Shown one piece after another: positions 33,409-43,392 of a DNA stretch of 48,144 nucleotides. Within the stretch, counting starts at the first letter, position 1; every line of letters begins with the position of its first letter. A program made the translations under genes and the position numbers. The notes beneath the pieces are model-generated. The model saw only the letters and a list, made by a program, of their open reading frames with translations, ran no database searches and was not told where the DNA came from. Source of the DNA: Zygnema cylindricum (lineage: Eukaryota > Streptophyta > Zygnematophyceae > Zygnematales > Zygnemataceae); the NCBI GenBank assembly GCA_037447655.1, contig JBBHKE010000753.1, positions 1 through 48,144 of the forward strand, given 5' to 3'.

Positions 33409-33585
33409 TAATGGTAGTCGCGAGAAATCGAGTTTCGGTTAACTTTTATTTTCGTAAACGCGTTTCGGGGAACAGTTAAAATTTTGGAGTGTGTCATAAC
33501 CCGGTTAGGCGTCGGGTACTCAGATTTTGAAAAAAAAAACGGTCAGTTTTGGTTATCTAAAATTTTGAATTTTGTGACCTTACAG
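33409..33585 (+). repeat. Direct repeat, copy 2
   Basis: Second copy of the 32870-33050 repeat. The pair could be terminal repeats of a small non-autonomous retroelement or a plain duplication. No TG...CA ends, PBS or polypurine tract were found. Confidence 0.8.
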
Positions 33586-33713
33586 TACATATTGACATTT
33601 AAATCAGCGATATCAAGTTTTATTCGTCTTGCAACTATATATCATGAAACTTTTCCATTCGATAACTAATAATATTGGCTGTGTGAATTATCATGATAGG
33701 AAATTTACCTATA

Positions 33714-33768
33714 CGAAAAATTGTGGGTCAGTGGAAGAGAAATAATTGTGGGTTAGTGGAAGAGAAAT
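33714..33768. repeat. 26 bp tandem duplication
   Basis: ATTGTGGGTCAGTGGAAGAG and ATTGTGGGTTAGTGGAAGAG follow each other. Confidence 0.9.
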
Positions 33769-33905
33769 GGAGTGTGGCAGGACGTCCTCCGACAATAGGG
33801 TGCATCCTATTTTTTGATTCGAGTACTTAGGCGGACAGTTCCTACCAAGACCGCACTCACCCCGATTCGTGCGTATTACTAGTGTAGGCCCTCGTGTATG
33901 TCAGC

Positions 33906-34030
33906 TATAAGCTCCCGTTGTATTTCTCGTTAATTGATCCCATTATAGGTGGCAAATTCTCGTTGTACTATAGCTCCCGTTGTATTTCTCGTAAATTGAT
34001 CCCATTATGGGTGGCAAATTCTCGTTGTAC
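33906..34030. repeat. 62 bp tandem duplication
   Basis: GCTCCCGTTGTATTTCTCGT starts at 33911 and again at 33973, and the units match through GGCAAATTCTCGTTGTAC. Confidence 0.92.
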
Positions 34031-34118
34031 GCTCTCTCGCCGATTCTCTCTCTTTCTACCAACATCACATCAAAGTGGTGATTTGTTTTAGGAGGGCTAC
34101 TTTGTTCTAAGAAGGCTA

Positions 34119-34336
34119 CACCGCGCATCGTTACTAGTGTTATTAACTCTAATTTGGGTTCTTAAAATCTTGATTTTTTTCTGCAATTAGTATGCATGAT
34201 TTTCGAAATTAAATTAGCAACTCTATTTAAGTATGTGGACCATATTCTGCCACGTATTTGGCGCTAAATTAGAATCAATAACACTCATTTTTTTTTTACA
34301 CTATTTAAACTTTGACACTAATAACGATGCGCGGTG
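34119..34336. mobile_element. TA-flanked MITE (218 bp)
   Basis: Ends CACCGCGCATCGTTACTAG / CACCGCGCATCGTTATTAG inverted, TA outside. The interior (GTGGACCATATTCTGCCACGT) occurs in the opposite orientation in the copy at 45.5 kb. Confidence 0.88.
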
Positions 34337-36340
34337 TACTTTGGCCATATGGCTTGACACAGTTGAGCCCCTAGTGGTGCGCTCCTGCATTATCCCTTAT
34401 ATTAACATGGTCTTCTTTTCTTAAGCATCGAGAAGCGCGCTTGAACTCTTGTATGGTAGCCATCCTTCCCCAAAGTCAACCAACTACCGTCCCTTCCCCG
34501 GGTCTCTAAAACATCCACTTACTTGTTACAGGGTCCTAAATTTCTTTTTTTTTTGTTTTGGGCAACTCTTGCACCCAATTTTTGTTCCCTTAATCTTGGC
34601 CTTTTTTGTAAGCCGATCCCCAACCCCCCTTTCCTTTCCCCTTCTTACAATCCTAACATGCACTCTAAATTAATATGATAATTAGATTTAGTCCCCTAGC
34701 TTCGTAACCCTTCTTTGGGAGGGTATAATCGTCCCCACCGATCATGTTTCTTTCTCCTCTTTCTACTCTTTTCTTTCATTACGTCAATTAGCTTGAACTT
34801 TAATTACACTCTCGCTCTCATTCTATCGTTGACTTTCTCTTTGCTTTGCAAAGACATAATGTAAAATTTTATGGGATCCATGGTCGCACATAACTCGTAG
34901 CTCTAATCAAGCTTCTAATAGAGCCCCAACCCACTTTAGTTTTCAAAGGTATGAGTGCCACCTTAGCAGGAAATAACTTTGACCAACTTCACCCCTGAAA
35001 AGATAGGACTCTTCCGATTCCGCATCAAAAACAATCATTGAATTTTCTCAAGTGAGCAGTTAATTATGGATGTTCAAAGACAACACTAACATAAAGATGG
35101 CCTTTCGGAGAGAGGACTTTTAAAATCCTCCTTAAAATGCCCTAAGTCCTAATTTTTCTACTCGCAAAGCCCATTTACCGAAATCCTCTGACAATAGGAG
35201 GACTGTGAAGTAACCATGTAGGTACTAAAACACTCTAGCCGCCAAATAATTTTTATAGCAGTTGTACGTCACAACCAAAAAAGAGGTACCTTCCATTTCT
35301 ATCCCCATGGTTTTGTCTCCTTCTTTTCGGCGTCCAATGGGGTGTTACCATGTCTCAATTTGTAGCTTTTTTGTCGTAGCCGCCAAAAGAGTCATTTTAG
35401 TTCGTTGGCACTTACACGGGTAGTCAAATCATAGTGTATATATTTTTGTTGTCTAACTAATTATGCGGCACGTTGGATGTTTTGAGCTTTCGTAAATTTT
35501 TTATGGCTCCACATGTGTCTGTATAAGTTTGTTTTGTAAATAGATTAATGTGCGCAAACCATGTTTATTACTTAATCACACCCCATGTGTGTATCGGCTT
35601 CTTCTACAACAAATAGATACGGACGACGGCTAGTTTGAGTAGTAGGGACTGTGTAGGACCATGATCAAATACTGGTCAATCCACCACTTTTTTGTCAAAG
35701 ATAGATTCTATCTCACTCTCTCCTTCTTTAGGCTCTCACCTTGGATATTAAAGAGGCAACCATAGTATGCCTCTATCTAACTCTCTACCTACAACATTCT
35801 AGAATCTAGATATAATCAGTTACTAGAAACTATGATTTACCTTTTTCAACATAATTGATATATTTCGACTAGGATTCCACATAAGCATTTGTATTTCACC
35901 ATACTGCCATAGACAAACTAAACCTCCTGAAATTCTGTGCCTCTTTTCAACACCTCCCACTAGTACTGGAACCATATAAGAGGCAAAGGTAGGATAAGAG
36001 GGGCATTCTCGTTATCGACCACTGATCATGGGACACATGTGTGTGAGCAATGTTGAGCAAAATACGAACGGGTGTACAAATGCGACAAAGGTTCTAAGTC
36101 CGTTTCAAAATTTGATGAAGGTGCTAAGCGAAACGTATTTACAAGTTGTAAGGCAACAAACTCTTGCTAGGTAAAGGATATGACGAAAGGTGATATTGAA
36201 ATTGAGACCCCACGAAGCAGACGCTACAGTCCTAAAAATGTGCGGATGTCATAAGACAAACGAGAGATTCCTCATAAAAATGACAAACACGCATAGGTTA
36301 GAAAACATCAATTCTCTCAGTATGGTCCCATAGGTGCCCT

Positions 36341-36725
36341 ATTGTATGTATCAAGAGGTGCCTTGAGAAGTTCTTCACCTTTATTTTTTTAAGTTAAAAA
36401 ACATATATGTGTCAAGACGATATTGGGATGCACAAAAAGGCAACATATATTAGGATTGCTCTTTGGGATGAAAGGTCATGGATTCGGCAACAAATCCACT
36501 TGTTTTAGGTTAAATTGTGCAACGACGACCATTCTATTGTACATATAAGGAGGCAACTTGGAAATGACTTCGCCTTGAATCCTGTAGGTTATAAAGCATT
36601 TATTTTTTAAGACACTAGTGCTCCACACAAAAAGGCACTGTAGATTAAGGTTGTTTTTTGGGATGAAAGTCATGAATTTGGCAAGAAATCCACCCGTCTT
36701 AAGTCAACCTTGCATTATGTGGAAG
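36341..36725 (+). repeat. About 195 bp diverged tandem duplication
   Basis: Copies begin ATTGTATGTATCAAGAGGTG (36341) and ATTGTACATATAAGGAGGCA (36536) and share GCACAAAAAGGCA-type, TTTGGGATGAAA and AAATCCAC segments in order. Origin unknown. Confidence 0.75.
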
Positions 36726-36944
36726 GCCTCAAACAAGGCATGTTACTTTTCACACGTGCCTACAAGAATTGGATAGAGTTAAGGATTGGACCACAGAGGA
36801 GTGATCCTTAAGAAGAATTTCAACCTTCTTATATATGAAGTGTTCTCTTATAGAGAACTAAGTTTTGAGGTTATGTTTCCATTAAGCAAGTTTCAATCTC
36901 TGCATCAATCTTTGAATTTTTGCAGCTATGTCTGGGTGATGACC

Positions 36945-38014
36945 TGTTGAAATTTATAGATTTCTAGAGTATTTTCTAGGTTTAAATATGTTTTTATAAA
37001 AGAAAAAGAAAAAGGACGGACAGTCTGCCTCCACCTCTACTCTCTAGCTCCCATACTTGTTGTAGTCACTGAAGGTAAGAGAGAGAGGTTGATCCATGGC
37101 TGCCTTAGTTCAACAGATAGCTATTTTTAGTAGGTTACTAAAAATATACTTGAAGGACCAGAGATTTGATCCCGGTACCTGCGGTTCGTCAAGTTGACCG
37201 GTAGCGGTCAGCTTTATCCTAATAGACTAGGACCAATGCTAAGTGCTATGGTATGTGATAGATATATATTTAGTTCGAGTGGATAAAATTCATTTAACTA
37301 GAACTGTATACGGCGTACATAGATTCAGTTTTATAAGGTACGTCGTACGACGCTAATTCAAAACGGATACCACGCATTTTATTTCGACATCGGAACAAAT
37401 GTCGCGCAAGTATTTATTACGGCTAAGATTGCGTTTCGCATAAAATCCAACGACACACATCATCGCCGAAATCCCGAAGTGGTCACTTTGGCGTTTTGTG
37501 ACGTGGCATGACTTAGAGCCACGTGGAGAGATGACATTCGATCATAGGAATTCTGAAGAACATACGGATAAGTTAAAAGCGGACACGCGTCCAATTAATA
37601 GCCTTGTGGTACCTAGGCCGTACAAAAGGTACATCGGCAGTAGTACTTTTGTGTACGATACAGTAATCTGATTGGTGCGTACTTCAGTAGATAGGAGTTA
37701 TTAGAGAGAATCAGGACTTAGAAAATTTTGGTAGGTAGTCACCTCTCCGTTTGAGAGTTAGTACAAATTGGCATTTTTTACTGCCTCATAACTTATCGCC
37801 TGGTTGGCCGTTTTCAGTGATTCTTTTTGCTACAGACTCAGGGGAGTCCACGCTGCACAGGGGTGCAGTCAAATTGTCAGTTTGCCATCTAAGGCAGCAG
37901 TGGTCGTGGCTTAAAGTGGGTTAGTTAAATGTGGTCGTGGCTTAAAGTGGGTTAGTTAAATACTATCTAGAGGCTTCTTGTATTCTGTAGTCCAATAGAG
38001 GACACAGAATTGCA
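36945..38014 (+). repeat. 5' LTR of the Ty1/copia element
   Basis: 1070 bp, TGTTG...TTGCA. It contains an internal 31 bp duplication (37900-37930 and 37931-37961) absent from the 3' LTR, a TATATATTTA stretch at about 37264-37273 that could act as a TATA box, and a palindromic G-box CCACGTGG at 37519-37526, a light- and stress-response motif in plants. The LTR also holds a tRNA-like segment. Confidence 0.95.
37098..37178 (+). other. tRNA-like segment inside the 5' LTR
   Basis: GCCTTAGTTCAACAGATAGC resembles a tRNA D-arm with an A box, and AGATTTGATCCC resembles a B box about 45 bp further on. Between them ATTTTTAGTA-GGT-TACTAAAAAT is a perfect 10 bp hairpin. This looks like the tRNA-derived head of a SINE or an old tRNA-type Pol III promoter captured by the LTR. 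It does not fold as a full tRNA and is not called as one. It is repeated at 42507-42587. Confidence 0.45.
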
Positions 38015-39458
38015 GGTTATGGGCCCACCCTCTAGGGTTCCCACCTTCAATGGATCTGGGTTCATCTATTGGGAAGCCATGATGATGGGAGCTTTGTGTA
38101 AAAAACGATACTGGGGTATCATCAGTGGACAAGTGAAACGTCCACCTTTGGGAACTCCACCAGGATTTGGGGGAGTAAGGTTTTCTGCAACAACGGCTGC
38201 CTCAGCGGAGGAGGCAGATGATGGGGACAGCAGTGTGTCCGAAAAGAAGAAAGGGAAGGAGACACCCCTCACTCCTATTGCCACAGTATCGGGAGCGGCG
38301 ACTGTGAAGACCATGGAGAACGATACTCAAATGTGGGAGGATGTAAACATGGCTGCCAAGAACTTCATTCTGAGGCACCTCACTCAAGGTTTGGCCACTC
38401 CTCATTTTCACATTTACAAGGCCGAGGAGTTGTGGGAGAGTTTGGTAGAGATTTATAGAGCAGGAACTATTCAGGAGCTCCAGTTGGTTGAGCAAAAGCT
38501 ATTGAGTTACACTTACAAAGGAGGAAAGATGTTAGATTATTGTAATGATCTTTCTTGTTTGTATATGGAAATGGAAAGTGCCGGGTGGACAGGTACAATA
38601 AAAATGAAAGTTAACACCCTTATCATAAAATTACCAGATGAGTTCGAAAACATAGTGTACCGAGTACAAGGAATGCCTGATAGTCCATGGAAATGGAACA
38701 CAGTAGTCAAGATGATACTTGTGCAGGAAAACACAATGGAGATTAGGAGAGGAGGAAAGAGCGTTCAAGCTCTAGCAGCAAGAGGGGATCGACGGGGGAA
38801 GGACCCGAAGAAACCTTATAGAGGGGAAAGAGATCATTCTGGGGGACAGAGGCCCCCAAAGGGTATTTGTCATTATTGCAAAAAGCCGGGAAAATTTATT
38901 GCAGATTGTGTGAAGCTATCAGAGCTGAGGCTCCAAGAGAACCGTGGAGGGGGTTCTTCCGGAGGGAAAAAAAAGGCAGTTGTGGTTACAAAAGTGTCAA
39001 GAGAAACCGAGGATGAGTCTTCTGAGGAGGATGGGGAACTTCTTCTTGACGAGAGTCTGGAGGAGAAGGATATTCCTCGGAGGCAGAAGTGTGCCCTTGG
39101 AGCAATCAGGGAAGCTCCACAGGAAGGATGGATCATCGACTCAGGTGCATCCATGCATATGTGTCGTGATAAAGAACTCTTCACTAAGTTAAGAAAGATT
39201 CCTACTGTAGAGATAGAGTATGGGGATGGGAGAGTGGTTACTACAGATCTAGTGGGATTAGTAGATCTGAAAGTCTTAGTGGAGGGTAAGACTTCCATAC
39301 TTACATTCTCAGATGTACTTTACATTCCTCAGCTGAGTAAAAATCTTGTCTCTACGTCTGTGTTAGATGACAAAGAGTTTGATACTTTCACTAGAAAGGG
39401 AGTCTTTACAGCTAAGTATGGGGATGAAGTTCACTTTACAGCAGATAAGGGTAGCTAA
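38010..39458 (+). CDS. gag-pro: Gag and protease part of the Ty1/copia polyprotein
   Basis: 482 codons. The first ATG (38010) straddles the LTR/PBS boundary; a second (38019) lies in the PBS. Gag (about 1-280) has copia-type features such as VPTFNGSGFIYWEAMM and LTQGLATPHFH. A nucleocapsid knuckle CHYCKKPGKFIADC is at residues 287-300, with Lys where CCHC knuckles have His. An acidic linker follows. The aspartic protease core WIIDSGASMHMC is near residue 377 and the DVLYIPQLSKNLVSTSV motif leads toward integrase. TAA at 39456-39458 ends the frame early. The same frame carries on afterwards, so this is a nonsense mutation rather than a natural end. Gag would form the particle; protease would cut the polyprotein. 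Confidence 0.92.
   Translation: MQVMGPPSRVPTFNGSGFIYWEAMMMGALCKKRYWGIISGQVKRPPLGTPPGFGGVRFSATTAASAEEADDGDSSVSEKKKGKETPLTPIATVSGAATVKTMENDTQMWEDVNMAAKNFILRHLTQGLATPHFHIYKAEELWESLVEIYRAGTIQELQLVEQKLLSYTYKGGKMLDYCNDLSCLYMEMESAGWTGTIKMKVNTLIIKLPDEFENIVYRVQGMPDSPWKWNTVVKMILVQENTMEIRRGGKSVQALAARGDRRGKDPKKPYRGERDHSGGQRPPKGICHYCKKPGKFIADCVKLSELRLQENRGGGSSGGKKKAVVVTKVSRETEDESSEEDGELLLDESLEEKDIPRRQKCALGAIREAPQEGWIIDSGASMHMCRDKELFTKLRKIPTVEIEYGDGRVVTTDLVGLVDLKVLVEGKTSILTFSDVLYIPQLSKNLVSTSVLDDKEFDTFTRKGVFTAKYGDEVHFTADKGS
38015..38029 (+). other. Primer-binding site matching the anticodon arm of tRNA-iMet
   Basis: GGTTATGGGCCCACC follows the 5' LTR directly. Its reverse complement GGTGGGCCCATAACC is the anticodon arm, including the CAT anticodon, of plant initiator tRNA-Met as I recall it. 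It does not match the tRNA 3' end (TGGTATCAGAGC), which most plant copia elements use. Drosophila copia and yeast Ty5 use the same internal region through a cleaved half-tRNA primer. Confidence 0.85.
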
Positions 39459-40085
39459 GGAATGTTTAGGCTTAACTTGAGTAATGAAAAGAAGAATGTT
39501 TACTATGTTGGTGTTCCTAAGGTGATGATTTGGCATAAGCGGTAGGGGCATGTGCATTTTGATAGGTTAAGGGAAATGAAAAAGCTTGGGGTAGTAGATG
39601 GCATTCAGTTTGGGGATAATGAAATAATGGATGATTGTAGTGGTTGTGCTCAAGGTAAGGCTCACAGACTTCCCTTTCCCAAAGCCGCCACATATGGAGG
39701 TGAGAAAGTGTTAGATTTGGTCCACACAGACATTTGGGGACCTGCAAAAGTACCTTCGATTGGAGGAAAGAGGTTTATGATGACAATAACTGATGATTGG
39801 TCTAGATACTCTAGAGTCTACTTTCTGAAAAATAAGTCTGAAGCATCAACTTACTTCAAAGAATATAAAGCATGGAGTGAGAAGTTGCATGAAACCCCTA
39901 TTAAGGGGATAAGGAGTGATAATGGGGGGGAATATACCTCTAACCAGTTTGAGGAATATCTAAGAGATGAGGGAGTGCAACACCAGAAAACTGTACCATA
40001 TAACCCGGAACAAAATGGGGTAGCTGAGAGGTTGAATAGAACACTAGGAGATAGTGCAACAGTATGTTGGCAGACAAGAAAATAG
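39459..40085 (+). pseudogene. Integrase, N-terminal zinc domain and catalytic core (broken)
   Basis: Same frame as gag. A premature TAG at 39543-39545 lies inside the HHCC zinc-binding region (WHKR, then GHVHFDRL, CSGC). The catalytic triad is visible: D in VHTDIWGP (about 39725), D in RSDNGGEY (about 39918) and E in QNGVAERLNRTL (about 40030). After NRTL the frame slips near 40050 and the open frame ends at 40085. The integrase would insert the cDNA copy into the host genome. Confidence 0.9.
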
Positions 40086-40672
40086 GAAAGAGATAGAGAT
40101 TTTGGGCAAAGGCAATGAACTATGCCAATTATATTAAAAATAGAGTCTTTACCTCAGCTGTAAAAGGTGTGACACCTTATGAGAGATGGGTTGGAAGGAA
40201 ACCAGATATCTCACACCTTAAAGTATTTGGTAGCCAAGTTTACAGTCTTTACACGGATAGGAAAAACAGGAAACTAGATGCTAAGGGAAAACCTGGATAC
40301 TTTGTGGGATATGATGAGGATGTTAAGGGATATAGAGTATATGACTTAGCAAAGAAAGATATCATTCTGGTCAAACACTTAGTTTTCATGGATGAAGGGA
40401 AGTTATTTGACCCCTTCAAATATACAAAGAAGATAAGGATCAGATTTGAGTCCGAAAGTGAGGAGAACTCGGTCGTCCCCGAAAGGGACATGGGTGACAC
40501 CGTGATTACAGATTCAGGGGAGATCGAAGATACAGGAGACTCACTGGACACCTCACATACTCTCATGGACTTCGAGGAGATAGAAGAAGCGGGACAAGAA
40601 CCGGTTTCCATGGACAGGGGAGCCGATGAGACAATGAGAAGAAATCCAAGACTTCCATCCATTCCAGCTTGA
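40086..40672 (+). pseudogene. Integrase C-terminal part, shifted frame
   Basis: Continues the integrase in another frame after the slip near 40050, with an in-frame TAG at 40094-40096. From 40115 it reads MNYANYIKNRVF, then TPYERWVGRKPDISHLKVFG and KPGYFVGYDED, the GKGY-type region typical of Ty1/copia integrases. An acidic linker follows to a TGA at 40670. A second slip near 40650 returns to the original frame for reverse transcriptase. Confidence 0.9.
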
Positions 40673-40673
40673 G

Positions 40674-41444
40674 GGAGGAAGGAGGAGCAACAAAAGGATA
40701 CAAGAAAAACAAGCTGCTCATAAGATAACTAAGCTATCTCACCCAGATGAGCCTCAGTCTTACTTAGAGGCAGTGAACAGTCCAGAGAAAGAAAGATGGA
40801 TTAGAGCCATAATTGATGAGATGGCTTCTATCATGGAAGCAAATACTTGGGAACTAGCAGATTGCCCTCCAGACAGAAAACCTATTGGATGTAAATGGGT
40901 ATTTAAACTAAAACTGAACCCAGATAATACAATTGAAAGGTATAAGGCTCGATTGGTAGCGAAGGGGTTCACCCAAAAAGAGGGGATTGACTATGAGGAG
41001 ACCTTTGCTCCAGTTGTTTGGTTCCCATCGATAAGGATTCTCCTCAGTCTGGCAGCAGTGGAAGACATTGAAATACACCAGATGGACATTAAGACTGTTT
41101 TTCTTAATGGTGAGTTAGAGGAAGAAATTTTTATGAGGCAACCCGAGGGGTTTGTGGAAGAAGGAGAAGAGAGCAAAGTCTGCAAGCTCATAATGTCCTT
41201 ATATAAACTGAAACAGGCTCCCCGACAGTTGAATAAGAAACTAGATGAGTTTCTCACCGATTTGGGATACATCCGGATCAGCTCTGACCATTCTATCTAT
41301 ATGTTTGAAGATGAGAATGGTGTCATTTTTATTGCAATTTATGTGGATGATCTGCTTGTGTTAAGTAAGTCTTTGGAAAATATCAATAGGCTAAAGAAAG
41401 ATCTTAGGGGCAGATTTGATATGAAGGATTTAGGGGAGGCATAA
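40674..41444 (+). pseudogene. Reverse transcriptase (interrupted)
   Basis: Reads SYLEAVNSPEKERWIRAI, then GCKWVFKLKLNPDNTIERYK, ARLVAKGFTQKEGIDYEETF and the QMDIKTVFLNGELEEEIFM block. The catalytic YVDD is at 41340-41351. KARLVAKGFTQ, LYKLKQAPRQ and DMKDLGEA are hallmark Ty1/copia motifs. TAA at 41442-41444 interrupts it just before YILGIQMERD, which continues in the same frame. The enzyme would copy element RNA into cDNA. Confidence 0.95.
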
Positions 41445-42340
41445 TATATTTTGGGGATCCAAATGGAGAGAGACAGGGAGAAGAAGATTATCAGACTTAC
41501 TCAGAAAGAAACAATAGGTAATATGATTGAGAAATTCCAGATGTAAAATGCTAACAGTTGTGCCACTCCCATGGACTTGAAAAAAGTAAGTGATGGGAGT
41601 GTAGAAGGAGGAGTGATGATCTTAGACGATAAAATGAGTCCAGAGGAGAGAGAGTTCATGAAATCTATCCCTTATAGACAGGTCGTAGGAAGCTTAATCT
41701 ATTTGATGAACTGTTCCAGGCCGGACATAGCGGCAGCAGTTGGAGTACTCAGTAAAAGTCTTAATGATCCTAGGAAGAGAGACTGGGAGGCAGCCAAGAG
41801 ACTCATGAGATATCTAGTTGGAACCAGAGAATTATGGTTGCATTTGGGAGGGGAGCACACTGATATCACCACTTGCAGTGACGCCAGTTATGGGGATGCA
41901 CCTATGAGAAGATGCACTTCTGGATATGTTTTGTATGTGGGGAAAGTTGGTTGCTGTTGGAGCAGTAAGCAACAAAAGGTGGTTGCTCTGTCTACTATGG
42001 AGGCTGAGTATATGGCGTCTTGCTTTGCTGTAAAACAACTAATGTGGGTGAAATCATTGTTACAAGAACTGGGATTTATGAAGGAGGGAGTGCATGAAAT
42101 CTTTTGCGATAACCAAGCTGCAATTGCAATTGAACCAATCCAAAACACCATTTCAAAGAAAAACATATGGACATAAGATTAAGCTTTGTAAGAGAAAAAG
42201 TTGAAAATAAAATTTTAAATCTTGTGTATAGACCTGATGAAGAAATGGTGGCTGACATGATGACCAAACCTGTGCCCTCTCCTAAACTAAAATATTGTCG
42301 GGAAAAATGCGGGTTGAAAGAAAAATTAAAATTAGACTAG
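41445..42340 (+). pseudogene. RT C-terminus and RNase H (interrupted)
   Basis: The same frame carries a TAA at 41544-41546, then an open stretch to 42173. It has PYRQVVGSLIYLMNCSRPDI and RNase H motifs TCSDASYGD, ALSTMEAEYMA and FCDNQAAIAI with the catalytic D, E, D. A slip near 42160 moves the last part (HMDIRLSFVREKVENKI, then VADMMTKPVPSPKL) to another frame ending at TAG 42338-42340. RNase H would degrade the RNA strand during reverse transcription. Confidence 0.92.
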
Positions 42341-42353
42341 AAAATAAGGGGAG
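42341..42353 (+). other. Polypurine tract
   Basis: AAAATAAGGGGAG directly precedes the 3' LTR; it would prime plus-strand DNA synthesis. Confidence 0.85.
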
Positions 42354-43392
42354 TGTTGAAATTTATAGATTTCTAGAGTATTTTCTAGGTTTAAATATGT
42401 TTTTATAAAAGAAAAAGAAAAAGGACGGACAGTCTGCCTCCACCTCTACTCTCTAGCTCCCATACTTGTTGTAGTCACTGAAGGTAAGAGAGAGAGGTTG
42501 ATCCATGGCTGCCTTAGTTCAACAGATAGCTATTTTTAGTAGGTTACTAAAAATATACTTGAAGGACCAGAGATTTGATCCCGGTACCTGCGGTTCGTCA
42601 AGTTGACCGGTAGCGGTCAGCTTTATCCTAATAGACTAGAACCAATGCTAAGTGCTATGGTATGTGATAGATATATATTTAGTTCGAGTGGATAAAATTC
42701 ATTTAACTAGAACTGTATACGGCGTACATAGATTCAGTTTTATAAGGTACGTCGTACGACGCTAATTCAAAACGGATACCACGCATTTTATTTCGACATC
42801 GGAACAAATGTCCCGCAAGTATTTATTACGGCTAAGATTGCGTTTCGCATAAAATCCAACGGCGCACATCATCGCCGAAATCCCGGAGTGGTCACTTTGG
42901 CGTTTTGTGACGTGGCATGACTTAGAGCCACGTGGAGAGATGACATTCGATCATAGGAATTCTGAAGAACATACGGATAAGTTAAAAGCGGACATGCGTC
43001 CAATTAATAGCCTTGTGGTACATAGGCCGTACAAAAGGTACATCGGCAGTAGTACTTTTGTGTACGATACAGTAATCTGATTGGTGCGTACTTCAGTAGA
43101 TAGGAGTTATTAGAGAGAATCAGGACTTAGAAAATTTTGGTAGGTAGTCACCTCTCCCTTTGAGAGTTTGTACAAATTGGCATTTTTTACTGCCTCATAA
43201 CTTATCGCCTGGTAAACCGTTTTCAGTGATTCTTTTTGCTACGGACTCAAGGGAGTCCACGCTTCACAAGGGTGCAGTCAAATTGTCTGTTTGCCTTCGT
43301 GGGCAGCAGTGGTCGTGGCTTAAAGTGGGTTAGTTAAATACTACCTAGAGGCTTTCTGTATTCCGTAGTCCAATGGAGGACACAGAATTGCC
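42354..43392 (+). repeat. 3' LTR of the Ty1/copia element
   Basis: 1039 bp, same start TGTTGAAATTTATAG as the 5' LTR. Ends GAATTGCC, where the last base differs from the expected A. About 26 substitutions from the 5' LTR, clustered in the last 250 bp. Confidence 0.95.
42507..42587 (+). other. tRNA-like segment inside the 3' LTR
   Basis: Identical copy of 37098-37178, with the same A-box-like, hairpin and B-box-like parts. Confidence 0.45.

Larger units (their letters stand above)
28531..36944. other. Intergenic region upstream of the LRR gene
   Basis: No host gene was recognised in these 8.4 kb. The DNA is dominated by miniature elements (29.2-31.98 kb and 34.1-34.3 kb), a palindrome at 32.4-32.5 kb, direct repeats at 32.9-33.6 kb, a 62 bp duplication at 33.9 kb and a 195 bp duplication at 36.3-36.7 kb. 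The stretch 34.4-36.3 kb has no repeat or coding signal I can name. A GC-moderate frame at 28670-28858 (minus) ending in a possible donor could be an upstream exon, but nothing identifies it. Confidence 0.5.
36945..43392 (+). mobile_element. Ty1/copia LTR retrotransposon, nearly complete
   Basis: It carries two LTRs of about 1.04-1.07 kb, a PBS directly after the 5' LTR, gag, protease, integrase, reverse transcriptase and RNase H in copia order (integrase before RT), and a polypurine tract before the 3' LTR. LTRs start TGTTG; the 5' LTR ends TGCA, the 3' one TGCC. By eye they differ at about 26 of 1038 positions plus a 31 bp duplication in the 5' LTR. Pol is interrupted by several stops and frameshifts, so it is not autonomous as read. 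No 5 bp target duplication was found (TGACC before, GATAT after). Confidence 0.95.

Noticed and set aside
37098-37178. A functional tRNA gene
   Set aside because: Only A- and B-box-like parts; no acceptor stem and no proper anticodon arm, so listed as tRNA-like only.
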